Positions 36,442 to 48,322 of a stretch of 64,000 nt of DNA are shown here, in pieces. A program made the translations under genes and the position numbers. The stretch spans positions 2,294,001 through 2,358,000 of the forward strand of contig MJGA01000003.1 of assembly GCA_001910725.1 (NCBI GenBank), read 5' to 3'. Below the pieces are notes generated by a model, which made no database searches, was not told the DNA's origin, and saw only the letters and a list, made by a program, of their open reading frames with translations. Source of the DNA: Phanerodontia chrysosporium. Lineage: Eukaryota > Basidiomycota > Agaricomycetes > Polyporales > Phanerochaetaceae. The stretch's first letter is position 1, and every line of letters starts with the position of its first letter.

Positions 36442-36860
36442 GACGACGGATCACGGTGAACTGCAGTGTCGCCGGTGGGCTTTTGCATCATAATCGTGTA
36501 GTATTTGGACTATTCGGATAGCGGTGTAATATAGACAGCTTACGAGCTCTACTCGGACGGTCATTCGGAAAAGCGGATGGAGGCTGAGTCAAATTCGTAT
36601 TGCAGGCACTGCGGGGACAGTGGACAGGGCAGAAGTCACGTGAGAGATTGAGGTTATCTGATAAGGGATTTGCGGGAGAGAGATGTGACGCACCCGCGCG
36701 GAAAACCGTCCGACGGGCTTGACTCTCCCAGCGCGCTCCTCCTCCTCCATCCTCCCCTCCTCCCTCCGCCTTGTCGCTACCGCTTCAAATACCTAGGTTT
36801 TTCTGACATCCGCGATACCCGCATCCACCTTTCAACAGACCCTTCGGACGACTTAACCTC
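36442..36860. other. Intergenic: promoter of the carrier gene
   Basis: Between two plus-strand genes. A C/T-rich run (36728-36775, CTCCTCCTCC type) precedes the carrier start; no gene seen. Confidence 0.5.
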
Positions 36861-38043
36861 ATGGAACCTCAGCACGCAAAACTCGTCGCGGCTGCGACGG
36901 GTGCGACCGTAACGGCTTTAACAAGTGTGTAACAAGTCCCGTACGGTTGTATTCTGACCTGACATTCCCCGACTAGTGACCCCCTTCGACGTTGTAAAAA
37001 CGCGCTTGCAGACCCAGCCAGTACGACCTCAACCTCTTTTCCCCCGACCACCCCCAAACGTATGCTGCCAGCCTGCGAATTCCCCGTGCGTGCGGAGAAT
37101 GTCGACGGCGGCCATGCGTGCCTTCGAGGGAGAGGTCGTCTGCGTTTGGGATCATGGCATGTTCCGTACCGAACGTGTGAACGGCTTCTTCGACGCTTTC
37201 CGGCATGTCTGGCGCGCCGAGGGCATTTCGGGTTTGTGGAAGGGTGCAGGGACGACATTGTGAGTCCTCGTAATCACCAGTCTGCTACATAATTTTTACA
37301 CTTTCTCAGAATGATTGGCGTGCCGTCCGCGACATGCTACATGCTCACGTATGACCATCTGCTGAACGAGACACTACCACCGCTCCTTCCCGCACCTCTC
37401 GTACCGCTCATTGCTGGTATCTCCGCCCGAACGTTGATCACCACTGTCGCCTCACCACTAGAACTCGTCCGGACAAATCTCCAGAGCACCCCGGTCTCGC
37501 CGGACACGCCGCATACGCTCCGATCCACTCTCACCTCAATAGGTGCTCTTGTCAGACAGCATGGGAATTTGCACCTATGGCGAGGACTGGGGGCAACGCT
37601 ATGGCGAGACGTTCCCTTCAGCGGCCTATACTGGGCAGGCTACGAACTCTGCAAACGATCGCTCAACAAGTCAGGCTACGAGGGTGCCGGGGTCGCTTTC
37701 GTCAGCGGAGCGCTGAGTGGGACGACGGCTGCACTGGCGACTTCACCCTTTGACGTGCTAAAAACTCGCCGACAAGCCCTCGTCATGTCTGGCGACGCCG
37801 GCATAGTCAAGTCTGTCGGGATCGTCTCTGTTCTGAAGGAGATTGTTCGGACAGAAGGTGTTTCGGCGCTCTATGCAGGTATTATGCCCCGCATAGCGAA
37901 GATCGCTCCTGCGTGTGGTATCATGATCGCATGTTTCGAGGTACGTCCTGTTACTGTCATGTCTTTTGTCCAGCTTGCTGATACGTTACTCGTAGGGTAT
38001 CGGTAAAAGGCTCATGAAGAAAGAGAATGATGAGCGGATATGA
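36861..38043 (+). CDS. Mitochondrial carrier, Mtm1 / SLC25A39-40 type
   Basis: Inner-membrane solute carrier. MEPQHAKLVAAATGATVTAL splices to TMTPFDVVKTRLQTQ, the first carrier signature (PxDxxKxR). The next loop is long and has Cys residues (NVCCQPANSPC), a feature of the Mtm1/SLC25A39 group, then FDAFRHVWRAEGISGLWKGA. The second repeat has TTVASPLELVRTNLQ and HGNLHLWRGLGATLWRDVPF, the third ALATSPFDVLKTRRQ and VLKEIVRTEGVSALYAGIMP. A last intron (about 37,940-37,996) gives the end GIGKRLMKKENDERI, stop at 38041-38043. Mtm1-type carriers are tied to manganese/iron handling and, in animals, glutathione import. The exact substrate is inferred. Confidence 0.88.
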
Positions 38044-38330
38044 CGCTAGCAGCCGAACACTTCGTCTTCCTTCGGCTGGACCAGTAATTTATGTTCATAT
38101 CTGGATTTTCATTCTCACCCAACCGCATTACACTGTCACGTCTCATGCATCATGTACCTAGAACAGTCTCATAGGTGGCTGCCTTAATTCTCTTGACAAG
38201 CTCATTTCTCTCGTGCCGCTGCACACGCGCGTTCACCCGGCAGAGGCAACAAATCTATTTTACGTGAAGGTGCGTAGTAATCACAAGATCGTCGTGCGAG
38301 GGGTCTCCCCTCTGAATGCTCTCGGGCCCC

Positions 38331-41300
38331 CTACGATGGCACGCACTGAGAGTAGTCTTCCGAAAAGTCAGCAAGAATGTCATAGACACAAATTGCCGGT
38401 ACTCACAAGGATTGAAGTTTGTGCAGACAAACCCAGCTGGCGGAAAAAGAAAGTCCGTAAGTCTTTGAGAGACATGCGCAGAGTATACAGCTTACCGACA
38501 CACGCCGTAGGTCCGGTCCAGCCAGTGCCACCACACTGCCCATACGCGACTTGCAGAGAGGCCGTAGAGGACGGCGCCGAGGAGGTGCTCGAGGCGCTAG
38601 TCGAGTGCGAAGTTACACTCGTGGACGTCGAGGAACGTACGCTGGATGTAGTAGAAGTAGAGGAGCGCACGCTTGACGTCGTAGAGGTCGTAGAATGCAC
38701 GCTCGAGGTGGTCGACGTCGACGAGTGCACAGCGGAGGTGCTGCTCGCAGAGGCAGTGGTCGGTGGAGCGGTGCCCGCGGTGTCGCCGTAGAAGATGCCG
38801 CGACCGTTCGTTCCGACGTAGACACTACGTTCGCCACGATGAGCACCCGAGCCAAGGGTTCTAGGTACAAAGCAGCACGTACCGGCCGTAGATGCGAGGG
38901 TCACCCGCGATCACGTTGGCGCTGGCAGAGCCAAAGCCGTGGGCAGCATCGTTGATCTGCACCCAGTTCGTGCCCGCATCGTCCGACCTGAAGTAGCCGA
39001 CGCCGCCGATGTTTGCTATGGCGAAAAGAGCAGGGTAGCCGCCGGTGCTCGCTGGGGCACCGAAGGAAATAGACCATGCCTGTGCTCGAGATTCACTTTG
39101 CTAGAGTCGCGCGATAGATGGGTATATGCGCACCTGAGAAACGCCGGAGATGGCGCTGAAAGAGGTACCGTTGTTCGTCGAATGGAACAAGCCCTTGTCG
39201 GTCGACACCCAGACATCGCCGGTGACCGCGGGGTGCACGATGACCGTAGAGACGCTACTCGAGGTGCCCAGGGTCGCCTGCTTCGCGAACGTCTTGCCAC
39301 CGTCCGTCGAGAGATAGAACTGGTTGCCTGAACCGGCGTAGAAGATCGAGTTCACGACCTTGTCGGAGGCGATGGCCGCGCCTGCCGGAAGGGAGGACAC
39401 TGCGCTGAAGGGGTTTGTATACTGAGAGACCTGGACGCCGTTGCCTGACGAGCTCCACAGGACAGTGTCGCCAGCGGCGGAGATCGCGACCTTGCCTCCG
39501 GATACACCGTCAGGTGAGCCGTAGTCGAGAGCCCTATAAGAGAGAACTTAGTGACGAGCAGAGTTTCACTTTACGGCTCGACTCACCATGTGTTTCCCGA
39601 ATCGTTACTGATAGCAATCTGCTTTCCATCAGAGCTGGGGAGGGGTCATGAGAGATGCTCTTGAGGAGTGACGATTAAGAGACATACGCATCGCCGTTAC
39701 CAACGCGCACGATCGTTTTCGGGTTCTGACCAGCGTAATCCAAGCCAGTGATGCCAGACGCAGTTGAGGGCTGGAACTCGGCAGAGGGTGCTTTAGTCAG
39801 GTCAGTGTGAACAAAGCCTACAGGGATGGCGATGAGTTTTGATTGGTCAAGGGATGTAAAGGGCGCACTTGCCTTCCTCGTCCAGAACGCCACTAAGCAA
39901 AGTCGGTCCAACAGGTGGGGAAAGAAGAGCTTGGACGGAGGTCTCCTCAATACCGTCCGCAAGGGACTTCAGAGTCACGTTACGAGTAGTGTCCCACTTC
40001 AGCAGATCGTGGCCACCATAGATCGTTGCTCCGGTGCCGTACAGCCAGTGGTTGGAGTCGAAGGGGTCGATGGCGAGCGCCTCCATCATCCAGCCGATTT
40101 GTGTGACAATGCTGCTGGCTGTACCCTCGGGACCGAGCCATGGGGCAAGAGAATCATCATACGTGTAGTACCTGTTCATGGTCGGGTACGCGGCCCAGTC
40201 CCAAAGACGTGTCCACGTACTGCCGCCGTCTGTCGTGCGGAAGACGTTGCCGTCAGGCCACCAGCAGTTGAGGGCAGCGACCATGACAGTGCCAGGCTTC
40301 TGTAAGTCAACAGCGAGACCACTAGTAGAGATGTCAGTTCAGGCCGGCATACAATAAGATGTTCGTACCCAAAACCGAAGTACAGATCACCTGCGAGAGC
40401 TCTCTTCAGTCCGCAGCTATGGAATGCAGGGTAATCGACTTACCACCAGAGACGGGAGTGATATCCGTCATCGTTCCTGCGGTGATATCGTACTTGTACA
40501 CAGCACCCTGGAGGAGCATTAACGCATGTATGGAAGGCACCTGGCATGCGACTCCTTACAAGAGTTCCATCATAGGGACCAGTTCCATCAGATGTGGAGA
40601 TGTAGAGAGCCTTCTCAGCAGGAGAAAGGACACCCTTGTGGGGCATCCACGACGAGTTTGTGCCAGGAAGCGCGGACCCTGTGAGAGACCATAAGTAAAT
40701 GCGCGATACTCGTGCGTAAGATCAAGTACGAACAGGTGGCGCCAGCATCATTGGACATGAATAGGTTACTGGCGGTGTTCGTGCCAACTCCAACGAAGAT
40801 TCGAGGAGTAGCAGCGCCCGATGTGCCAGACGTAGAATCGAATGTGACAAAGGAGACACCCGCCTCGTCACTGTTCAAACCGGTCGTGTCTGTGGGGTCG
40901 GGCTTGTAGGTTCCTGCAACGTTCGTTGGTTCCTCTCGATCTCGGGTGCTGGCGACATGACGCACCAACGTTGGGAAGGCTAGAGACCTTGGTCCATGTC
41001 TGACCAAAGTTGGTGCTCTTCCATAGCCCGTTTCCACTACGAGCTCCGAAGAACAGAATGTTGTTGCTGTTGGGGTCAACCGCAAGCCGCTGAGGCATAC
41101 TTCAGATATATGCTTTGGTAAGATGTGACCGACCATACCTCGCCCATACCACGCCCAGGCATATTGCCTCCCACTTTGAAGGGTAAAACCGATGGAGTGA
41201 ACGTCTTGCCTTGATCGGTAGAGATGAGGATCTGGCCATTGTTCGGATCCCACGAGTTGGTGTACATTCCTGTCGCCTGGGGATGCGTGTCAGGACATGA

Positions 41301-41634
41301 GCCAACGCATTCTGTGATGACATACCAGGTACAGGCGGTTCGGGTCTACGGGGTCGGTCGCGAGCGCGTCCACACCCCAGTAATTCCATCGCGCGTCGTC
41401 TGCAAAGTCGAGGAGAGGCGACCAAGTATCATCAGCGTTGAGCTTGTAGGCACCGCCAATATCGGTGCGGGCGTAAGCCAGGCCCTTTTGCGACGGGTTG
41501 AAGACGATGCCGGGAATGAATCCTCCGCCTCCCCCGATCTTCACGTTCTTCCATGTGTATGCTTGTGGGCTTGCGGCATGGGCGAGCGATGCTGCAGATG
41601 CAGCTAGAGCTGCGAAAGCGGTCAACCAGTGCAT
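38331..41634 (-). CDS. Secreted GH74 xyloglucanase with C-terminal CBM1
   Basis: Endo-acting xyloglucan hydrolase of glycoside hydrolase family 74. The start at 41634 gives a signal peptide MHWLTAFAALAASAASLAHA, then YTWKNVKIGGGGGFIPGIVF, ARTDIGGAYKL (conserved Asp), WNYWGVDALATDPVDPNRLY, many Asp-box like repeats (STDQGKTF, TTDGGSTW, SNDSGNTW, STDGGKTF), the conserved GWMMEALAIDPFDSN and GTGATIYGG. The end is VYVGTNGRGIFYGD, an extended Ser/Thr linker with a ten-residue repeat, and CBM1: YGQCGGTGWTGPTACV|AGFVCTNFNP|YYSQCVPS. The cellulose-binding module is spread over three exons, the last of only about 23 bases, stop at 38331-38333. About fifteen exons. Export and plant cell wall breakdown are well supported. 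Confidence 0.94.
38590..38740 (-). repeat. Linker repeat in the GH74 gene
   Basis: Imperfect tandem units of about 30 bases code for ten-residue copies of the type SSTSTTSSVR or STTSTTSSVH, four to five in a row. The region is the Ser/Thr linker between catalytic domain and CBM1 and is likely O-glycosylated. Confidence 0.75.
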
Positions 41635-41678
41635 GGCGAAGAGCTCCCTGGAGAACGCACCGCGAGGCGGGAGTACGG

Positions 41679-41685
41679 TATATAT
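41679..41685 (-). promoter_or_regulatory. TATA box, GH74 gene
   Basis: TATATAT within GAGATATATACC on the minus strand, 45 bases before the ATG at 41634. Confidence 0.6.
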
Positions 41686-43229
41686 CTCGGCGTGGCGAAC
41701 ACGTCCCTATGAGCCTTTGACAGCCATACCGCGCAGCATGACCATGGACATGCTCTGCGGTACCGAGTATTGTGCGCCCGAAGATTAGGCGGATCATGCG
41801 ACGCAGCAGAACATGGTGCTCGAATGCGCCGAATGGTGAGCAGGGCAGCCCTAGGCGAGGTCGACGCTGCAATAACACCGAAGATTTTGGCGAGCAGACG
41901 TGTGCCGAAGCTGAACCGTGCACATGACCCGTCGGGCCGCCAGGTAATCTTGCCATGCCCAATGGCAGTCAAGCGTGGTCTTTGAAACGCATGCAGCGAA
42001 TTCAAGTGCGTAAGAACAGAAACTCGCGAGCTGTACTTCTGTGCAAGACGTCAAGTTAGGGACCAGGGGGTGATTGCAAGGCAGTCCTGCTGACGACTAT
42101 ATTAACACTTTAATTTGAGTTCAATCATGACGTGCCAAATGTGGACAATGCTGAAATTCATGAGATGCTCCCATTGGGGTATCGAGGTGTCTGGCCGGCT
42201 AGACACTCGTCTGCAGGCGCTTCAAACACCTTTGAGCGTTCATAAGGTATCAAGTTGGCTACGCTGAAGAGGAATGCAGAGACATTCTTGGACGCCTTAG
42301 TTGTGAACTAAATGCCAATTTATGGATGCAGAATGCCCGCATGTCGAATCAGGAACGCTGTAAGTTCTGTAATGTCAGGCCATTCCAATATGAAGCATGA
42401 CAGATTTGGCACGATACTCTTCGAAGTAAAAGAAAAAAAAAACCACTCACAATTGACCCATTGCGTGACATCTGCAGGTAAAGAGGTGAATGGTGCGTTA
42501 AGCCTTTTTGCAAGGGTACCAGGACATCAGCCAGGAAGCTTGGAGTGTCGCTGGTGCGAGATGTCGCACTTCGGAAGAATAAAGGAACTAGGTGCGCAAA
42601 TGTGCTCATGAGACCTGTGCTAACGAATGTTATTTCAAACAGGCCAAGACGAGTGCGTACTATGCTCTGACTCACCACGTACCGGATGGTGCACGCTCGG
42701 TGTGCCGTTGCGATTAATGCAAGAATATGCATGCTACCCCAGCTTCAAGTGGTAGATAAGAGAGTCGCATGCACTTGATTGCACAAATGGGCATTCCATG
42801 GGTGGTTCATGTAGTATTCTGCAGAGGTGAAAGTCGTGACGGTGGCAGACAACAAGGAGTGTGGGCGGACGTTGCCGGCGCGCCACAAAGCATTTACCAA
42901 AGGAGGCAGCACAAGCTTACGTAAGCTTTCAGGCGAGGGTCAACATCTATCATATACGACATACTATATAGAAGCGAGTGTAATGTATCTCCGGATGCGA
43001 GAGAAGAACCTTGTGCGAGCAACAGTGGTGCAATCGGACGACAACAGGAACCGCGAAGGAAAGTGGAAAATGTACAGTTACGAAACGAGTGCGGGATGCG
43101 ACAGACGAGGGGCGCCCTAGAAAGTAGCATGGAGTGGGCGCACCAGGGCAGACCCGAGAACGAGGGGAGGGTGAGTATAAAATAAGAATAGACAATAAAA
43201 CCGAGACGAAATAAGCGAACGGAGGTCTT
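41686..43229. other. Long gene-free stretch upstream of GH74
   Basis: About 1.5 kb between the GH74 start and the stop of the next minus-strand gene. It is AT-richer than most of the window, with many short frames lacking conserved sequence. It holds a perfect 16-base palindrome AAGCTTACGTAAGCTT at 42913-42928. An inducible-gene promoter is the simplest use. Confidence 0.5.
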
Positions 43230-46200
43230 TCATGCTTTGGAAGCAGGAATATGCAAGTTGATTGCTGTGATAATTCGTCAGAATTTGGAGGGGTCGTTTG
43301 TATCTGTCCACATACCTCTGAACCATGTCAAAGCGTCGGATGTTGAGGGTGCGTCGAAATACAAGATTGCTTTATTATCCACCAAGCGTAGAGCTGGAAA
43401 CGGTGAGTTAGCAACGACATTAATCAGGAACACTCGCATTTAGTCTCACCATTTCCATGGACGATACTAGCTGGTTGAGGAAGTGTTTGCATACGAAGGA
43501 CAGCCCACAAGTCGACCTGCGAGTTGGGGTCCTGGCCTTCAGATGGGTCGCGACACAGCACCAGCAAATCGTTGCATAGGATGCCAATTAGAGACCGGGG
43601 TGTGAGTTCCGGCGACAGACACTCGACTTGCACCGTCGATGAATCTCCCTTGGAGTCGATGACCTCGAAGGACACAGTGGCTTTTCTGACCACGCGCGTG
43701 AGTTGCAAAGGCCCGTCCATGATCAGACGCCTGAGTTTACACCGATCAGTCAGTGTTTGCGAATCGCGAGAACGGCTCTGCTCACCTGTGAGGCTGCACC
43801 AAAGGACTTGGGAACTTGCCACGAATCCTAGCTTGCCATTGCACCAGCTTACGCCGGGACTCGGATTCGCGCTTGCCCTCGTTCATGTTGGTCGCCAGAG
43901 ACGAGATCTCCGCGAGAGCGCGGTCAAGAGGATCCTCCACAAAGTCATATATCGGAGGGCAGCTTTTCAACAAATCCTCGAGCTACGCGAGATCAGCGCT
44001 GTGATACGACACTGAATGCTGATCAAGACTCACCAGAAGCCTGTACCGAGGGATTCGCTGCACGGGAAGCAGGAGGTAGCCCTCAAGGTTCAGCTGAGAG
44101 TGACGAGGATTCATGCGGCAACGCTTGAGGTATGCCTTGATGCGTTTCCTCTGGCTTGACGTCAAGGGGGCGACGTTATTATTTCCAGAGTCTGGCAAGG
44201 CGCCTGGAGCCGACACGGCGGACATTGTGAGACCGAGACCAGCAAGTTGCGCGGTGCTCGATGAAGGCGAAAGCGAGTTGGCCAATGCACTTGGCTTCTC
44301 AGATACCCAAGTTTTGATGCGCTGCAAGGAGTTATCGAAGTTGCTAAACACAACATGAGCATATCGCCGGTAAACTAGCACCGTGCACTTACTTGATGTA
44401 CGTCGAATACATCTTCATGAATGCAGCATGCGAAACGAAGATATTGGCGACCGAACGCGCAACTTGCAATGACAACGAGCCATCAGCGTCGACCTCGGCG
44501 AGCTCTGCTGAGGTCTTCATGATGGGTGCTGTTGCCTTTTCCAAAGCAGGCAGGAAACTCTCCTTGTGGAAGGAGAACAGGGCTTCTAGTCCACCGAAGA
44601 CGATCTTGCGTTCTGCAGCAGGGACGGTGCTTTGGCCCACGCCGCTGAGAGAGGTGACAGGCGCGGCAGCGGGCTTAATATAAATATCGACAAGCTCTTG
44701 CAAGCCCTTCACGTACGTCCTCTCGGTCCTATAAAGAGTTAGCCGCATACCACGTGGAGAAAGAAACAAGACGCACTCTACGATCTCGCGCATGATCCTT
44801 GCACGCTTTCCCTTATCATCCTTGTACTTTCGTTCCTCTCCACCTCCGGAGCCACTGCTGTCAGTGGTAGCTACACTGTTCGTCTGCGCCGAGTTCCCAC
44901 TTCTGAGTGCGTTCCTCGACTCAGGCGAGCGGAGTTGTGCACCCCCGATAGACGATATCGACGCTATGGAGCTCTCAGAGGGTAGCCGCCCGTTGTCGAC
45001 AACCGTTGGTCTGCGAGACCTCGTGCCAGCCCCGGGGCCTTCTGGCGGCCCTCCGTAAATGCTTAGGGTGTTAACCTGGGTTAAGCCGAGGTCGTGCATA
45101 TCGCGCAGATACGCCATGACAGAGCGCAAAGCGCGCGTGCGGGCCTCTCGCGCTTTTTCCTCTTCGCGACGTTGAATAGCCTCCATCGACACGGTCTGGA
45201 TGGGCATCGGCACCTTGCTAGGGAATTCGTGCTCTTCATCGCCCGAAGAGCCGCAGTGGCTGGAGGCCACAGGGCTCACGACAGGCGACATTTCGATAGG
45301 CAGGAAACTCCGGCGCTTCGAGGCTCGAGCGGTCGGTTGGGGGAGACCAAGCATGTTCGGTGACACCGGTGGGGGTGAGAGGGGCGCATTGAACGTAGGC
45401 TCGTTGGGAGAGGTCTGTGAAACCTCGTGGATGGTCGGGATAGGCGGGGACTTGAGTATTTCTTCGCTTGCCTGCCGCGAGAGCCGACCCTCCCCCGCTT
45501 GCAAAAGCGCGCCTGTGGTGGATATCCGCACGTCGATCTGGGGAGTCATTGAGCTTCTGCTTGTATCCGACGTCGACCCCGAGACTGTTCGAGGCATAGC
45601 CGGCGGCCTTGACGTTGAATGCAGTCGCGGACGAGCATTTCCTGAAGATGTCCGAGACACAGCAGGCGCCTCTCCCCGCATTTTGCCCATAGACATCTTC
45701 TTCAGGAAGCCCCATCGAGTAGACTTCGTCTCTTCCTTCCCCGAGCGGTAGGCTCCTCGTTGTAGCGGCTGTCTCGCTTGGAGACGTGCGAGCCCATGGT
45801 CGGTTGCGCACCAGGCGCGACGTCTGGGGGCACTGGGGGCAAGGCCTTGGCGCCGGGTTCGCCTCTCTCTGAGGGTGTGCCATCCCAGATGGTAGGATCT
45901 ATGGCAGGCCTCCTGTGGGTACCTTCAGGCGACAACGCAGAGGACACGCCTAGACTGGCGAATCGTTTCGGTGGCTCTTGACTGTCATGCGAAGACAACG
46001 TGGCCAGAAGATTAGAACTCGAGGCAGACGCAGCATAATGCGACACCGTGGGCCGTTGAGGAGACGTTGATCCTGGAACAGGAGGACCTCGAGAGGATAC
46101 CCCGGGACCGCGACGCAACTCGCCTGCGCTTTTCATCTTGCGTAACTCGCGTTCGCAGTTCTCCTTGCTAGCAGGTCCCGACGTAACGTTCTGTGGACCT

Positions 46201-47890
46201 ACCACAGACTTGCTCGGTGCACGATACTTGTCAAAGTAAGCCCTGTTAGGAGTCGTGCGAGTACGAGACAAGGAAGGAGGGACCTGAACCTCTTGCGACC
46301 CTACTGCGGGAGACGTCACGGACCGAGAGATGGGAGGTGCACGAGTAGGCATAATAGTATCCTCGTCCTCGTTGACCGCCTGCATGAGATTTCTGTCTTG
46401 TTGAGATGGCTCTGCTGCATCGTCGATGTCTTCCGACGCGGTACTTTGCACGTCGATGATGCTTGGGGAAGGGGCAGGGAAGATGGGAGTTGACGGAGGA
46501 TAGAGAGGCGTCATAGGCACCTTGGCAAGCAATGGCTCAACTAACGCCTTCCATGGACCCTGGAATGGGTTGCCATCGACGAGTAACGTTTCGAGGACTG
46601 GCAGGAGACACAACCAACTAGGCAGGGAGTTCATCTTGTTACGACGGATGCTGAGCGTATGCAGCTTCTCGAGAGAACTCAGTGCAGGAGGTAAAGTGCT
46701 GATTCCGGTAGAATCTGCGATGAGCACTCGTAGAGACGTGAGCCCTGCCAGGAAGACAGGAAGCGCGCGCAGGGGATTGGAGGCGATGTTCAGTTCCTCC
46801 AGGCAAACGCATGCTTGCAGAACAGGTGGAAGCGCAACCAAAAAGTTAGCGGAGATGTCCAATGCAAGCAGCGTGGTCGAGATTGGAGGTATGACATTCG
46901 TCAGGAATGCAGGCACAGCGTTTGGTGTGCTTGACGATCCTATCAACAGGTGCGTCGTTCCTACGTAGTATGGCAAGTGAGATTTGCGTTCAAGGCAAGA
47001 ACGACCTACATACCTGGTCTGACCTGTAGTTGTACTACAGGGCCTTCGCCTCCTCGCACGATGATACCACGGCCTTCCTCCGCGACCATCATGGCACTGG
47101 TGGCTTCTTCAATCTCCTCCGGTGTATCTTCCTCATCAATCAAGCCGTCGTCATCTGTTTCGTCGTCCGTGGTTAGCCCCATCTCATCCCTCTCGTCCAC
47201 CGACGCCCAGCCTTGGTCGAAGCTAGGTGCCTGCCGCAGCCCGGGACTCCCCAGCTCGGAAACAGCCTCGCCCCTACCGCCCACGGAGGATGACCGGGAG
47301 CGTACGCCTTGAGAGTATCTATCTGACCACCGGCTGTCTTCTGTGTAGGTAGTGCGCGTATGCTGTGAAGAAGAGGCCCCAGACTCGCGCGCGAGGATCC
47401 TGGCGACGTCGTCCGTTGTAATTCCCATACTCATATTGGACTCATCAAGCCCTAGCGCCACATGGACATGGCCGTAGTCACCCGAACGCGCTGAGCTTGT
47501 ATATGCTGAAGACCGCGTGGACCCAGATGACGAATCTGCGTATGACAGGGTTGGCGTAGAGATGCCGTGATTCCAGCGTGGGGGACGAAATGGGTAAGGG
47601 TCGGGATACTGCGATGGGTCTGGAAGCGACGGTAGCTTCGGGGACATGGTCGAGGACTGGGCAACACTGTGCTCTGAAATGAATGAATCATCTTCAGAGG
47701 CTTCTCGCGAAAGCGGGTGAGACGCAGGCGCGGCAGTCAGAGGCGAGTGCACGGGCAGAGAGGCAGATGGGGACTCGACGATGTACGCACTCGAGGGCGA
47801 GATTGGTGCCTCGAGTGTGTCATCGGGAACATGCAAGTCGTGCGTGGCGAGTAAGGCAGTCGGGATGGGGACCTCAGGTCGAGACGGCAT
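43230..47890 (-). CDS. LRR-DH-PH Rho guanine nucleotide exchange factor
   Basis: Predicted activator of a Rho or Cdc42 GTPase. MPSRPEVPIPTALLATHDLH (47890; alternative ATG at 47908) opens a Ser-rich acidic region of about 290 residues. After an intron near 46965-47012 come at least five leucine-rich repeats (LLALDISANFLVALPPVLQA, LEELNIASNPLRALPVFLAG, LRVLIADSTGISTLPPALSS, LHTLSIRRNKMNSLPSWLCL). A disordered middle follows, then the DH domain: RTERTYVKGLQELVDIYIKP, FGGLEALFSFHKESFLPALE, KAYLKRCRMNPRHSQLNLEG, YLLLPVQRIPRYRLL (helix 8). The PH domain runs from about 43,830 and ends AILYFDAPSTSDALTWFR|AINLHIPASKA, stop at 43230-43232. Near 45,745 the frame breaks between SRYNEE and RSGKEETKSTRWGFLKKMSM, consistent with one lost base. 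Confidence 0.88.
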
Positions 47891-48322
47891 GGCGTCGAGG
47901 TAGAGCACGAGGATGAGAACGGCAGGGTGAACGGTAACTCCGGGTTTGATATTAGGATGGGTGCAGTGTCAATGCCAGCATAAACGACAGACAGAAAAGA
48001 CGAGCAAGGCAAGGAGAGACGGCGGAGACGGCGAAGGGAATGAAAGCAGCGAGGACAGGTCACAGCGCAAGGCACCGAGCAGGCAGGCGCACGGCATCCG
48101 GAAATTTCATCAGCCCGCGGCAATTTACGTGCGGAAACCCTCCCAAAACGCTAATTTCCACACACTTATCCGCCCAATTTTCCTCCTCCATGCTCGCCGT
48201 GCCTGGCATCATCCTCTCTCTCTCTCCGAGGCCAATCTAAATCTCATGCAAGTATCACCCACCCCAACGCCAACACCCCGTATAGCCATCCTGATGGTGG
48301 GCTTGTGGCGGGTGCAACACCA
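47891..48322. other. Intergenic: RhoGEF promoter
   Basis: 432 bases upstream of the RhoGEF and downstream of the LRR gene. A TC run (48212-48228) is the only visible structure. Confidence 0.5.

Noticed and set aside
38331..43229. Plant cell wall degradation gene cluster
   Set aside because: Only the GH74 gene is of that type. Neighbours are a mitochondrial carrier and a RhoGEF, so there is no cluster.
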